64,000 nt of DNA. It comes from Bacteroidota bacterium. GTDB lineage: Bacteria > Bacteroidota > Bacteroidia > Chitinophagales > JADJOU01. The translations under genes and the position numbers were made by a program. Shown piece by piece: positions 22,633 through 35,006 of this stretch (positions are counted from its first letter, which is position 1; every line of letters begins with the position of its first letter). Under the pieces are notes generated by a model. That model made no database searches and was not told the DNA's origin. It saw nothing but the letters and a program-made list of their open reading frames with translations. The DNA is taken from positions 186,001 through 250,000 of the forward strand of contig JADJOU010000001.1 of NCBI GenBank assembly GCA_016713645.1, given 5' to 3'.

Positions 22633-23402
22633 CTACCACTTTCTGCTCTCCAATGCTGTTGCACTAAAGAGGATAAAAATAGCATTTAAACTGAGAAAAT
22701 ATAAAACATCGCGCGTATCGACAATTCCCCTGCTAATTGAATCATAGTGAGAGGCGATACCAAATTTTTGAATAAAAGTCTCGATGCTTCCCTCCATGAA
22801 GTCAAAGCCAGACACTAGATCAAAGCCCCAATACAAGAGTGCTGAAAAAAGCGCTGCAAAAAGAAAAGCGACAATTTGACTCGAAGTAATTGTTGAGCAA
22901 AATATCCCCACCGCTGTGAAAACAGAGCCTAAAAACAACAAACCCATATACGAACCAATCACACCGCCCGTATCGATATTTCCCTTAGGCAATCCCAATT
23001 GATAAATTGAAATATAATAGACGAAAGTTGGAATAAGTGCAATAAAGACAATAAAGAGCGACGCCAAATATTTTCCTAAGACGATTTCCATATCTGTCAA
23101 AGGTTTCGTGAATAATAACTCGATGGTGCCATTATTTTTCTCCTCTGCGAAAGAGCGCATGGTAATTGCTGGAATGATAAATAAAAAATAAAATTGGAGC
23201 TAACGAAAAAAAAAGCATTTCCATAGAGGAAAATCCATAATTCAATATACTATAAGATGGAATAAACCAAAGTAAAATTCCGTGATAAACAAGAAGATTA
23301 AAATGGCGATATTCCTATTAGGGAACTAAAAAAACTATTGACCTCTTTGATAAAAATACTTTTCACCTCAATGAATTTTATTGTAAACTTTTTATTAAAC
23401 AT
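22633..23402 (-). CDS. gldF: Gliding-motility ABC transporter permease GldF (frameshifted N-terminal third)
   Basis: The last 175 residues are open and match GldF: MRSFAEEKNNGTIELLFTKP, a cytoplasmic loop shared with ABC-2 permeases, then helices (GSYMGLLFLGSVFTAVGIF, IVAFLFAALFSALLYWG). The N-terminal part is recoverable from 23402 (MFNKKFT...IFIKEVNSFFSSLIG, then IAILIFLFIT, LLWFIPSYSILNYGFSSMEM) only through three or more indels, for example ACGGAATT where ACGGGAATT restores ITGILLWF. GldA, GldF and GldG form an ABC transporter needed for gliding and T9SS-linked functions in flavobacteria. No gldG follows: the next gene downstream is the radical SAM protein. It lies 46 bp after rimO on the same strand. 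Confidence 0.78.
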
Positions 23403-23448
23403 CTATTATAAAGGCATTATCAACGCAAATTAGCAAAGATTATCACTT

Positions 23449-24769
23449 CATCCCTTTTTTAATTTTGCATATAAATCAAACTCTGCAGCATCCGTTATTT
23501 CAACCTCTACGAAATCTCCTATTCTGCAATAATTATCTTTGGCGGGAATCAACACTTGATTTGATTATCCACTTAGGAGAATCATATTCCGTTCTACCAT
23601 AAAAATAATCCCCCTCTTTTGCTATCGATAATCACTTTATACGTTTTTCCAATTCTATTTTGAGTTGTGCTCATAGGAGATTTCCCCTTGAACTTCCATC
23701 AACAAATTTGCCCGATCTTGTTTCGTCTGTTCAGACAATTCATCTTTCAATTTATATCCACTGGTATTCTCTTCATGTGAATAAGTAAATGCCCCTAAGC
23801 GATCGAATTTCATCTCTCGCACAAATTCTAATAATTCCTCAAACTCCTTCTCCCCTTCGCCAAAACCAACGAGCATAGTCGTTCTTATCACTATATCTGG
23901 AATTTTATTTCGAATAGTTCCAATCAGTTCTCCTATCTCCTCTTGCGTAATATTGCGCTTCATAGCCTTAAGAACATTGTTTGAAGCATGCTGCAGCGGC
24001 ATATCGAGGTAATGACAAATTTTTGGCTGACGACTAATCGCGTCCAAAATTTCCAATGGGAACTGAGCTGGATAGGCGTAATGCAAACGAATCCACTCGA
24101 TTCCATTTACTTCACAGAGTGCATCTAACAAATCTGGCAATCTTCGCTTTTTATAAATATCCAAGCCATAATAGGTCAATTCTTGAGCGATGAGCATCAA
24201 TTCCTTCACTCCTTGTGCAGCCAATATCTTAGCCTCTTTCACAATCTCTTCAATCGTGCGTGAAACATGTAATCCACGCATTAAAGGAATGGCACAAAAA
24301 CTACATTTTCGATTGCAGCCTTCAGAAATTTTCAAATACGCATAATGGCTTGAGGTCGTTAAAACACGCTCTCCTATTAACTCATGCTTATAATCTGCGT
24401 TGAATTTATTGAGCAATACGGGCATTTCCAAAGTGCCGAAATAAGCATCGACTTCAGGAATTTCCTGTTCTAAATTATCCTTATACCGCTGACTTAAACA
24501 GCCAGTCACATAGAGTTTTTCAATATATCCCTTTGATTTTGCCTCGGCAAACTGCAAGATAGTGTTGACACTCTCTTCTTTAGCCTTATCGATGAATCCG
24601 CATGTATTCACAATGACAATATTGAAATCGTCCTTCTTACTTTCATGGATGACAGATATGCCATTGCCTTTTAACTGGCCCATGAGCACCTCACTATCCA
24701 CTAGGTTTTTTGAGCATCCCAATGTGATGACATTTACCTTATCTCTCTTTAATTTTTTGGTTTCATCAT
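23449..24769 (-). CDS. rimO: Ribosomal protein S12 methylthiotransferase RimO (frameshifts at both ends)
   Basis: The central 355 residues are open. The N-terminal MTTase domain has VITLGCSKNLVDSEVLMGQL and NTCGFIDKAKEESVN; the radical SAM CX3CX2C site is CNRKCSFCAIP; YLDMPLQHAS and TTMLVGFGEGE are standard RimO motifs. RimO adds a methylthio group to Asp88 of ribosomal protein S12. The start is ATG 24769 or 24766: restoring one A in the AAA run gives MMKTKKLKRDKVNVITLGC. The C-terminal TRAM domain lies in 23449-23660 after further indels (IGKTYKVIIDSKEGDYFYGR, EYDSPKVDN, VLIPAKDNYCRIGDFVEV, ending ...YAKLKKG). Confidence 0.85.
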
Positions 24770-24934
24770 CGTCTTATTAGAGGGGGCAAAATAGGATAAA
24801 AAAGTGAATAAAGGCAGAAGGGAATACAAATAGAATAATCACTTCAATCCTATTTATCGCCATAACGAACTTCATTTAGGCCTCCATTAGTCATTAATTA
24901 TTCTTCATTTGCTTAGAAAAAAATATATTTACGG

Positions 24935-25624
24935 GTGAATTTCTTATCCCATTACCATTTTGATCAGGATAAAAGCCCTGAATTTATTCTCGGCATTGCC
25001 ATTCCGATATTGCAGGGAAATTTCTCACATCACTACAATCAAATATTTAAGAATATTGATTCAAATGCCTGCGAAAGCAGAAAAGGACCTCATAAACGGC
25101 ATTAATCAGCATTATCGAGTCGATGCCATCTTCCACAGTGCGCCGCTTTTTGAAGAATATTGCCATAATCTCAAAATGAGAATCATGCAAAAACCATGGC
25201 ACGATAAGCTGCCAAGGCTTTATTTCATCGTGCATGTTCTCTTTGAATTGGTCTTAGATGCCTATCTCATTCATCGAGAACCATCTATTGTCAAACGCTT
25301 TTATCAGACCGTTAAAGAAATAAACCCCACAAATAATAAAAACCAATTTTTTCGCGTTTTACAGAAATGGACTTGTTTGTTTCAAAAATATTTGCCAACT
25401 TTATACGTTTTTCCAATCATGAATTCTTGAGACTTTATGAAGAAGATGCAAATCTCGTCATAGGATTGAAGAGAATTAGCCAACATCATTTTAAGTGGCA
25501 GATGAATGAAAAAGAAGAACATGAATTTGCAGAATTGATTCAAACATTTAGAATCGAGGAAAGTCCTAGATTCCATGAAGTTTTTAACTATGTTTCGAAT
25601 CAATTAAAACAGGATATTCTATGA
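24935..25624 (+). CDS. Conserved Bacteroidota hypothetical protein (frameshifted)
   Basis: Restored reading starts with GTG at 24935 (VNFLSHYHFDQDKSPEFILG), changes frame near 25040-25075 (to AKAEKDLINGINQHYRVDAIFHS) and again near 25370 (QKMDLFVSKIFANFIRFSNHE), ending at 25624. About 230 residues, largely alpha-helical and without signal peptide or membrane segment. The NFLSHY start and the H..D pattern (HYRVDAIFHSAPLFEEY) resemble the ACP phosphodiesterase-like/DUF479 helical fold, and similar proteins occur widely in Bacteroidota. That resemblance is from memory and weak, so no function is assigned. It overlaps the start of the following PorV/PorQ gene by 4 bp, suggesting translational coupling. 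Confidence 0.6.
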
Positions 25625-26739
25625 AAATTGTCTTATCAATTACACTTTTTTTCACTTGTACTTTTATAAGCCATGCAAAGCTGTGCGCAAATACAGCAAT
25701 GAATTTATGGCGAAAATCGGAGTCGAGTGTAGAGGCATTGGATTGGGCAATACCGCTGTCGCTGCTATAGACGATATCACCGCTGCCTATTACAATCCCG
25801 CCGGCTTGACGCAGTTGAATTCCAATTTCGAGATTGGACTGATGCACAATGAATATTTTGGAGGGATCGCCAAATACGACTATGGCGCCATTGCCATTCC
25901 CATGCTTCAAAAAAAACAAGTTTTGGCATTTTCATTTTTGAGATTGGGTGTTGACAATATCGCAATACTCCTTGAATTTAATCAATGTAGACGGCACCGT
26001 TGATTATAACAAAGTCACCCTTTTCAATGTTGCAGATATGGCGTTCCAGCTTCTTATGCTAAAAATTGGGAAAAGACGATAGATGGAGCATCGGCGGAAG
26101 CGCCAAAATCATCCACAGAAGTTATGGTGGATTTTCTTATGCCTGGGGATTTGGACTCGATGTGGGTGCGCAGTATCGCAACAAGAATTTAAAGTTGGGC
26201 ATCATGGCTCAAGATATCACCTCCACTTTTAATGCATGGGCATTCAATTTTACAGAAGATCAAAAACAGACCTTCCGCAATACTGGCAATGAAATCCCTA
26301 CATCTTCTTTGGAAATTACAACCCAACATTAAGAATCAGTGCCGCTTATCTATTTCAAGTGAAGCAAGACAAACTATCCATTGAACCAAGTCTTGAGTTC
26401 ATCTCCACTTCGATGGTCGCAGAAACGTCCTGATTAGAACTTATCCCATGAGTTTTGATTTAAGCGCTGGAGTAGAATTCAATATGTTCAAAGTATTCTA
26501 CTACCTGCAGGCATTTACAATATCCAACAAGCCACCAATGATAGGTCAATACTATACATCTGTACAACCCAATATTGGCGCTGGATTAAATTCAAACCGG
26601 TCACGATTGATTATACTTATTCAAATCTTGGAAGCACACAGACTAGCGGCGTTGGTCTATACTCCCATGTTATCTCCTTAAACATTCATTTTAAAAAGAA
26701 AAAAAGAAAAGCACCAAACGGCTTAACAGCCCTAAATAG
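25621..26739 (+). CDS. PorV/PorQ-family T9SS outer-membrane protein (frameshifted)
   Basis: The signal peptide starts MKIVLSITLFFTCTFISHA at 25621. After an early indel near 25685 the body reads KYSNEFMAKIGVECRGIGLG, NTAVAAIDDITAAYYNPAGL, LMHNEYFGGIAKYDYGAIAI, FSFLRLGVDNI, later VGGSAKIIHRSYG-type and GNEIPTSSLEI segments and a TIDYTYSNLGS C terminus. These are hallmarks of the FadL-like beta-barrel PorV/PorQ family, which shuttle T9SS cargo to the sortase or anchor it at the outer membrane. About 370 residues with at least five indels. The end is placed at TAG 26737-26739 after correcting an A-run. It lies directly before porU2, the standard pairing in related genomes, so they should function together. 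Confidence 0.8.
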
Positions 26740-26744
26740 CAATT

Positions 26745-29700
26745 ATGCAAAGACTGTCGTCATATTAGGATTACTAATTCCAGCTTTGATAAAAGCTCAA
26801 GCGCCTTATGGGCGGACATGGTGGATAGACTATTCTCCAAGCGCATTTATAAATTCCAAGTGGCGCAAGATGGAATCTATAGAATTCCTTTCAACACCAT
26901 CGCAGCGGCCATTCTGGCATCAATAGTATCGACCCAAACAATATCACCATTTTTACTCGTGAAAGAAAAATTCCCATTCACGTCTCTTGGACTACCAATC
27001 CAAGTAGTGCTGATTTTATTGAGTTCTGGCAAAAATTAGGGAGAAATCGATGCAAAATTATTCTCGCAAGCAGAAAATCAATTAAATCCAAAACTACTCA
27101 ATCTTTGGGGATACCGCCACTTATTATCACCTTGAGAATAGGACCTAATCCTCGGTTGATCAATACAGCCAATGATTTAACCAGTTTACCTACCAAAGAA
27201 AATTGGTTCTATCACACCAGCTTAGCTTCCTTCCCAATGCTTCATACAGTGGAGGCAGAAGGTCATACATCAGCACCTATGAATTCGTGATAGCACCGAG
27301 CTATGACAATGGTGAAGGATATGGAAATGCCGTCTATCTGACCGCTTCATCCAATGCCATTTCCAACGCCATTTATCAAATGCGGCCTCAGGTGTTGTAT
27401 CTCAATATAAAGACGAGAATCATGGCATTCAACGCAGGACCGCATCGAATGCAGTTTAACTTAAACTCCAACTTGATTAAAGACACGCTTTTTTGATGGT
27501 TCATTTTGCCAGAACATTCAATTTTGATGTGCCGACCAATCAACTTATCGCGAATAACAATTTCACCATCACCGCTGTTCAACCACTACCATGGCTATTC
27601 AACAGGTTTTATTGAAATTACCTATCCCGCGCGATTTTAATTTCGGCGGGCAGAACAATTTCTATTTTCAAGTTATCGGCACGAATGCGAAGCAGTATAT
27701 CGAAATCAACAATTTCAGTTTTAGTTCGGGCAATCCCATCCTCTATGATTTTGACATCTGGATTCGCGGATAGCGGGAACCATCCCTAGTTCGGGAAATC
27801 CGCTGAGGTTAGCGCTCCCACCTGCAATTGGGCAAGAGAATTATATGTGTTCAATGAAATCAATTTTTGACGATTAATTCCATTTCCGCCAAGACATTTA
27901 TCAATTACACTTCAGCATTCAATCAGAATTACATCATGATTTTTCATCCCAAATTGACCAATGATGGCTTGGGAAATAATCGGTAGCAGAGTATAAAACA
28001 TATCGTGAAAGTGCTGCAGGCGGATCAAAACAAGTGGTGAGTATTAATATCAATGAGCTCTATGACCAATTCAGTTTCGGTCAAAATAAAAATCCAGTCA
28101 CGATAAAAAAATTCTTACAATTCGCTTATACCAATTGGTCTATCAAGCCCAATCATGTTTTTCTGGTAGGAAAAGGAAGACCCAATGAAGAGACAAGAAA
28201 CCCTTCTGTGACCAATGCTATTTTAATTCCGACCATGGGTGTTTCACCCACACTATCAGATATTGCACTTTCTGCCACGGATACATCCAATATCTCTATT
28301 GCCTATCGGCAGCGCTTGCAGCAGAAACTGGTGACGACATCAATAATTATTTAAACAAAGTCAAAGCCTACGGAAATTGATAAAAATAGAATTGTGACCC
28401 AATCAGACCATCAATATCCAAGAGCCAAAAAAATGGGCCATTCATCTCGGTGGGGGGTCTGACCAATCTCAACAAAACGCCTATGCGGGTTCCCAAAGTT
28501 TTCTGAAAGTCAATTCACCAGGAAGTAAATCTATCAGCGGAACTGTCTATGGCCTCTATAAAAACAATTCAACAATTCATCAGGACATCACCAGCGATCG
28601 ACTCAAAAGCTCATTAACAGAGGAGTTTCGCAAATTACATTTTGGACACTCTGCAGCGACCATGTTCGATGTCCAGGATAGATGAACCAGAGAATTTTAC
28701 CAATACAGGAAAATATCCATTTTCTTGGCCAATGGATGTAATTCTGGTTATATATTCAGTGGATCGAAAGGATATTCTGAAAAATTTGTCTTGCTCCCAA
28801 CAAAGGCGCCATCGGCTTTCTGGCGACTGCCAACTTTGCCATATGACAATGCGCTCATTGAATATTCGCGCTCATTCTACTCTAATTTAACCAATGGAAA
28901 TTATGGCAAAACTTATGGACAAATTGCCTTGGGAAGTGGGAATGATATAATTGGTGCATATCCAGTCAATACCCTTCAATCAAGTGACCACTGCTCAAGA
29001 GTTTATTTTACATGGTGATCCCGCTATTGAATCTCCTTATTACAGCCTCCCAGATTATGTCATCGAGCCACAGCAAGTATCCTTTATTCCATCTCATCGT
29101 CAATGCTTCCAATAGTTCATTCAAAGCTGCGCATGATCGTTCTCAACCTTCGAAGGCCATCAGCGACACCTTAAAAATTGAAGTGACGCGCCATGTTGCC
29201 AATAGAAAGGTGATTAGACACGCAGACGATCAATGCTCCGTTTTATTCAGATACTATCGATATGCAAATACCGACACTAGAAGAAGAAATTGAAACGGGT
29301 ATCAATAATTTTGACATTAAAATTGAAAGCGAAAATCGCATTGTGGAAAAATCTCTGAGACCAATAATAATCTATTGAACGCCATTTCAACACAAATCGT
29401 CTCCGATGATATTTTCCCATCTTCCCCTATGAATTCAGCATTGTCAATAAAAAAGATGTGGAGCTCAAAGCAAGCTCCAGCAATGTCTTTGCGCCATTGA
29501 GAAATTATGTTTTTGAAATTGATACGACTGAAAAATTAAATAGCTCTTTAAAGACAAGCACTACAATTGCCTCGACAGGAGGCATTCTCCGTTAAAGGAA
29601 ACAATCCCTCGATTTATTGGACAGCACCGTCTATTATTGAGGTTTCCCTACCAAGCGACCAAGGCAATTAGTACGGAAGTTCGTTTATCTATATTCAAAA

Positions 29701-31756
29701 TGAATTTCCCGGTTGGAATCAATCGCACTTTTTCCAATACAAGAAAATGAGCAAGCTAATTTGGTCATCGATTCAATCGATCGCTCTTTTAAATTTGTAG
29801 ACAATATCAAAACCATCAATATAAAAACACGCGGTGCAATGACCGTGAATTGGGATATGGCGAAATTGAATGGAACCTAAACAATGCACGTCAACAAGCA
29901 TTTAGAGAGAATAATTATATAACATCAGGGATTAACTTTATCTGGTTATTGGTTAGCACTGGGCTTCCTTATTTCAGTATTGACAGTTTATACAATGGCG
30001 CGAAAGATGGGCATTACGGCTCTATCGCTATCAATTACGGTGCAAATCCCGATGTTCGGATTGGCTTTGTATTCCCCCGATACTGGCCCTACACCAGCCA
30101 ATCACCCCACAAGACCCAACCAACCTTGGGTCTGAAGTCGTCCATGATTTCCTCAATCAAATTCCAACTGAGATTACATTTTTGCCTATGCACTGCTCAA
30201 ACGCACCAATTACGCGGATGGAACAATCAGTTGAAATTGGATTTTAAGTTTGGGCGGCAACTAAAAGTGACCGATTAATCAATAATGCCACCAAGGCACC
30301 CTATATATTCGCCTGCCCGAAAAGGAGAGATATTTCTTTCACCCCAGTTCAAAAGGGTGGGCACTCTTTCAATAACATTGCGATACCAGTTTGCATCTCG
30401 GGTTCTTGGTATAGCGGTTATTTCACCCCGCCGCCCTACCGGTCCAGCCAATGCTTGGAATAACTTCCATTGAAATTGACGCACCAAAGACATCGCGAAT
30501 AGCGTCCAACAGAGTGCTCGATATCCCCTAGGCGTCAATCGAACAATTGCGAGAGGTTTTTCTGAAGACAGTTTATCAAAATGATACCAATATCCAACTC
30601 ATCAATGCGGTTCAATACCCTTATTTAAAACTGAGATTCAATACAACCCTGACTTAGCCAATCAAACGCCGAGCATTAAACTATTGGAGGATACTTTGTA
30701 AACCCGCTCCAGAGATGGCATTGAATCCGAATCGCCTCTTTGAATTACAAAAAGATACTTTCCGAGAGGGCGAACCCCATAGAAATGAAGGTAGCACTGG
30801 AAAACGTCGAGAAAGCGCATTCACTGTGTGCAGATAAAAGTAAATTATCAGTTGAACAATACCCATTATCGTCTTGACAAAAAACCGACTTCTCAGATCA
30901 ATCAATTTACCATCATCAATTTGGTATCTCCATACAAACGAGCCTAGGAGATAATGTGATTAGTATTGATGCCAATCCATTTGGACCTAAACACCAAGCA
31001 GAGAAATTTCACTTCAATAATTTATTGCAGCGCAAATAATATGTCGTTCGCGATGTCATCAATCTTTGGTCGATGATGACCTTTGATGGCGTGAGAATCA
31101 TGGACTAAGAAATCGTTTCATCAAGCTGCATATCGTCATCCCTTTAAAGACGAAAACAGATTTCAAGCCTGTGAATGATACTGCCATGTATTGAGTTTGA
31201 AATTAAGATGCCAAGACAATACCATTCTGCCTGTTTACCACAATGACCCGAGATTGAAATTCAATCCAGCGAATATTGGCAGTTCTAAGAAATATGGCCT
31301 GTGGAATTTGATCCCACTTTTGATATCGATGGAATATGAATTGCAGGTGGTGATAGAGATATTGCAGGCAATCGCAGTGGCAATAAAAAATCATTTGATT
31401 ACAATATCGCTTTCAATATCATCAATAAGCAGACCATCACGCACTACTCAAATTGCCCGAATCCATTTACGTCTAGGACGCAGTTCATCTTTAGTTTGAC
31501 GGGCAATAAAATCCCAGAATACACATCAAAATCCAGATACTCACGATTTCGGGCAAAATTGTGCGCGAAGATAACCAAAGAAGAATTGGGACCATTGCGC
31601 ATCGGGATGAATAAAACCCAATTCTGGTGGGATGGGACAGACACTTATGGCGATGCATTGGCAAATGGAGTCTACCTCTATCGGGTCATCATCCGCGACC
31701 AAGGAAAAGACGTCGAACAGCGACAGATTTTTCACTTCCAGAAAGGTGACCAATGA
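26745..31756 (+). CDS. porU2: T9SS sortase-like C25 peptidase PorU2 (heavily frameshifted)
   Basis: Restored start MQKTVVILGLLIPALIKAQ at 26745 needs one extra A (CAAAG to CAAAAG). Recognisable segments in order: YKFQVAQDGIYRIPF; ITIFTRERKIPI; QFSFGQNKNPVTIKKFLQFA; KPNHVFLVGKGR; the gingipain His motif HFGHSA (about 28640); the catalytic Cys motif ANGCNSGYIFS (about 28725-28755); EEFILHGDPAIESP; and a C-terminal Ig/CTD-like part (YPNPFTSRTQFIFSLTGN equivalent, TISGKIVRE, KTQFWWDGTDTYGDALANGV). About 1670 residues, matching PorU2, a large relative of the PorU sortase that cleaves the C-terminal sorting signal and attaches cargo to the surface. Dozens of frame changes split it. Catalytic residues are present in the raw sequence. 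Confidence 0.8.
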
Positions 31757-31920
31757 TTTGATAAAAAAGCCTTTAACAGCGGCTATGGCAAAATGGTGCT
31801 TGGTGCGATAAACTGTTTGAATACCCCATATTTTCGCCCAATTCACAAAATTATTCCCCTTGGCCTTAGCTTTTTGTTGATTTCCTCTCAAGATTGAATA
31901 TATTTGCAAAAAATACGATT

Positions 31921-32132
31921 ATGTTTCATACATTATTATTTAGCATACCTAGTGGAATGGAATGGGTTTTCATAAGTTCATCATTCTTGTATTGTTTAGC
32001 AGCCAAAAATTTCCTGAATTTGCTGAAGGGTTTGGGCAAGGGCATTAGAGAGTTCAGCAATGCCAAAGCCAATATCAAAAGTGAAATAGAAGAGGAATCA
32101 AAGAAGCAGAGAAAGAGAAGCTCAAGAGCTAA
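31921..32132 (+). CDS. tatA: Twin-arginine translocase subunit TatA (frameshifted)
   Basis: Start ATG 31921 (MFHTLLFSIPSGMEW). The single membrane helix and hinge are readable after an indel near 31950 (KFIILVLFSSQKFPEFAEG); the amphipathic helix is GLGKGIREFSNAKANIKSEI; the acidic/basic tail ends at TAA 32130-32132 (IKEAEKEKLKS) after another indel near 32098. About 71 residues, the normal TatA size. It forms the pore of the Tat pathway for folded proteins. It sits between porU2 and gatA on the same strand. Confidence 0.8.
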
Positions 32133-32206
32133 TCTTCATGCATTCATTTTCACACAATTTTCTTTGATTATTCAATCAAAGTGTTTAACTATTATATATA
32201 GCAACA

Positions 32207-33618
32207 GTGGCCTATACAAGTCTATCCCAGATTCAAGACGCGATAAAGAAAAAAGGAGACCAATATTGAAAAATTGGTGCGCCATTATTTATCAAATATC
32301 GAAACCAACCGAGATTTAAATGCATTTTAGAAGTATTTGAAGCCGAGTCCATCCAGCACATGCAAGCACTCGATGCGAAATTTGCTCGTGGTGCAAAATG
32401 GGTCGATTGTTGGTTTGGTCATTGGATTGAAAGACAATATCTGTTACAAGGACCACAAAGTTTTCAGCTTCTTCTAAAATACTGGAGGATTTGAATCCAT
32501 CTATTCATCCACGGCTGTAGAGCGATTGCTCAGTGAAAGATGCCATCATCTTAGGACGGTTGAATTGCGATGAATTTGCCATGGGTTCGAGCAGAGAGAA
32601 TTCCGCATTTGGCAATATACTCAATCCCATCGATAGAACAAGGGTTCCCGGTGGAAGCAGCGGAGGAATGCAGCAGCGGTGAAAGCCGATCTATGCCATG
32701 CTACACTTGGCAGCGATACGGGTGGATCCATCCGCCAACCCGCTTCATTCTGCGATATCGTCGGATTCAAACCCACATATGGAAGAATATCTAGACATGG
32801 ATTGATTGCTTACTCGTCTTCTTTCGATCAAATCGGTCCCTTTACTAAAAGCGTCGAGGATACCAAAGCGATATACGAAGCCATTGCGGGTAGAGATGTA
32901 TTCGATGCGACAACATCCGCTAAGCCTATTCATACAGAACATACAAAAGACTACCTATAAAATCGCCTATTTCCCTGAAGTATTGCGAACAGTGAAGGGG
33001 TTTCAGCTGAAGTAAAGGAAGCACCAAATTATTAAAAAAGGCGAAGAGCAAGGCCATGAAATCGTCGAATATTCATTCAAATATTTGGACCTGTTTAGTT
33101 CCAATTATATTATTTGCTCACGACCACCCAGAGGCATCTAGCAATCTAGCGTTTTGATGGGGTGAAATACGGCTATCGATCGGAAGATGCAAATGATTTA
33201 AGAAGAATTATATGTGCGCTCGAGAAGCGGGGATTTGGACCAGGGGTCAAAAAGAATCATGCTCGGCACCTTTGTATTGAGTGCGGGCTATTAGCAGTGC
33301 CTATTACACCAAGGCTCAAAAAGTGCGAAGAATCTTGCGCGATAGAAAGAACAAACTCCTCACGGATTGCGATTTTCTATTTACCAACTTGTCCCTCTGT
33401 ACCATTTAAATTTGGCGATAAGACATCCAATCCTATCAGGGATGTATTTTGCAATTCATCTTTACCGTATTGGCCAATATCGTGGGCATGCTAGCGATAT
33501 CCCTTCCTTTATATAGAATGCAGCAGGCTTACTTATGGGCGTGCAATTGATGAGCCATTCATGGGAAGAGGAAAAATTGTTTGACTTTGGAATGGATTTG
33601 ATGGAGAAGATAAAGTGA
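32207..33618 (+). CDS. gatA: Aspartyl/glutamyl-tRNA amidotransferase subunit A (heavily frameshifted)
   Basis: Readable segments follow GatA in order: YTSLSQIQDAIKK, NRDLNAFLEVFEAESIQ, LVIGLKDNICYKDHKV (catalytic Lys), ILGRLNCDEFAMGSS, NPIDRTRVPGGSSGG (second catalytic Ser region), SDTGGSIRQPASFCDIVGFK (Ser-cisSer-Lys triad and nucleophile SDTGGS), PTYGRISRHGLIAYSSSFDQ, VPFKFGDKTSNPI, and a C terminus ending MEKIK at 33618. GatCAB converts misacylated Glu-tRNA(Gln)/Asp-tRNA(Asn), which is essential in organisms lacking the direct synthetases. No ATG is in frame; GTG 32207 is a guess. About ten indels break the gene although all key residues survive, which argues for sequence error rather than decay. 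Confidence 0.85.
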
Positions 33619-33628
33619 GAGAATTCTA

Positions 33629-34022
33629 GCTCCAATAAGTGTATATCAAATACTTTTGGATAAATCTTCTTGAATTGAACATTGTTCCAAAACCCATTTG
33701 GAAAAGGAATAGTAATTTTACTTCCCTCTTGCCTATAAAATGTTTTCCATCACAAGTCAATACTCGGAATAACTATTAGCAACAATAACAATAGAGTCAT
33801 CAGCATTTCCGATATAGAATCCTTCAACAGAGTATGTGTCATCTGCATTATGTTCACCGAACTATCTATATTTATTTTTCCTTTTAACCAATTGCTAATT
33901 CTTCTATGGGGTCATACATCTCAATACTTTTCAGATTTTTGCAGCTACGTTAAGTGCATGCGGAACAGAGCATCAAAAAGGCTTTCAATTTAAATTGATG
34001 GAAGAAATGGGCTATTTTTCAT
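33629..34022 (-). pseudogene. Possible small secreted/lipoprotein gene, badly fragmented
   Basis: On the minus strand, short coding-like segments appear in different frames: QFKLKAFLMLCSACT (a possible lipobox) near 33960-34010; RISNWLKGKINID near 33880-33920; DDTYSVEGFYIGNADDSIVI then VANSYSEY at about 33770-33850; and ITIPFPNGFWNNVQFKKIYP with KVFDIH near 33640-33710. Taken together they suggest a ~130-residue exported protein starting near 34022 and ending near 33629, broken by four or more indels. I do not recognise the family. It could equally be spurious; the evidence is composition plus continuity of plausible peptide segments. Confidence 0.35.
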
Positions 34023-34066
34023 TAAGCAAAGATAAGAAATATTCTTTGCTATCAGCAAAAATTAAA

Positions 34067-34106
34067 CACAGAGTAACACAGAGTTTTTTTTAAGAGTAAC
34101 AGAGTT
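34067..34106. repeat. Intergenic CACAGAGTAACACAGAG-type repeat
   Basis: The sequence contains aaacacagagtaacacagag followed by a T-run and a second, related agagtaacagag block. It resembles the cgcaaagtacacaaag / cgcaaagaacacaaag blocks at 37914-37953 and 38147-38189. All share a two-part (AAAGTNACACAAAG) design around a T-rich spacer and lie between genes, so they look like members of one dispersed intergenic repeat family. Confidence 0.5.
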
Positions 34107-34441
34107 TTTGCACGATTCGTCTGACGAATATAATATGCCTTAAAAAAGAATTGCTTGCTATTAAAATTGTTCAAGCAGATTTTAGCTTGTACAGACCTGC
34201 ATCAAAATCAGTTTATCTTTTCAATGCCGCATAAAATTTAAGTATATTTGATAGGCGAAGGGAGAAAAATGCTCAATATGCGCATAGTAGGCGGTTTTAT
34301 ACATTTCCATATAATTACAAGAATATTGCCAAATGCTTAAACCTAATGGTAATGTGGTTGGGAATGAAGTGATGGGGTGGAGGAGTTTCGCATATAAATA
34401 AGTTAGCGGCAACCTTAAACAATGACAGTGCGGATAGAAAC

Positions 34442-35006
34442 ATGCATACCGACTGATAATCTTAGTTTTCGTAGGACAACTCGCCTTCGGACAGGACACT
34501 GTTGAAGGGTATTCATCAACCTGACTCTTTATTTGAGACAACAAACTACGATTTACAAAACAGACACGTTCAACCTGCGTGACAGTAAAGGAAAATTCAA
34601 AACAGGGGAATTTTGTTCTTAAAAGATGCACAGTTCAGCGTGGTATATCAAGTCATTCTCTTGGCTATCACAACGGCTCAAAGTTGCGACCTGCATGTAT
34701 CACGAAGACCCAACCAATGTTTATTATAAAGTAAGAGAAATTTTTTACGGACAATTTCACGACAACCTTATGACTGGCGTTTGGACTTGTTTTGACAGTA
34801 ACGGACAAAAACGAGTAGAACTGACTTATGCCAAAGGAGTTATTCAAGGACAAGTTAACATCTATTTCGACACGGGTGAGTTGATGTATGGCGGGACTGC
34901 AATTGCAGGACAAGACAAAATTGAACTTAAAAAATATACAAAGGGCGGACTACAACCCGAGACAATTAAATGGTGGCTTTCGGACATAACAGAATTATAC
35001 TTTTGA
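34442..35006 (+). CDS. YwqK/MORN-like repeat protein (frameshifted N-terminal half)
   Basis: The C-terminal part is open to 35006 and shows MORN-like units: EIFYGQFHDNLMTGVWTCFD, SNGQKRVELTYAKG, QGQVNIYFDTGELMYGG. This is the pattern of proteins often annotated as YwqK-family antitoxins in Bacteroidota. Upstream, with indels, there is a signal-peptide-like segment (RLIILVFVGQLAFGQDTVEG) starting near ATG 34442, and IYKTDTFNLRDSKGKFKTGE near 34555-34610. Around 185 residues restored, probably periplasmic or surface-exposed. GTTAGCGGC stands at 34406 before the gene and GTCGCTAAC at 35068 after it, an inverted pair bracketing one gene as cassette-type insertions do. Function is unknown. Confidence 0.55.

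Noticed and set aside
34221..34631. 136-codon minus-strand frame
   Set aside because: It overlaps the YwqK-like gene antisense, and the peptide shows no structured pattern.
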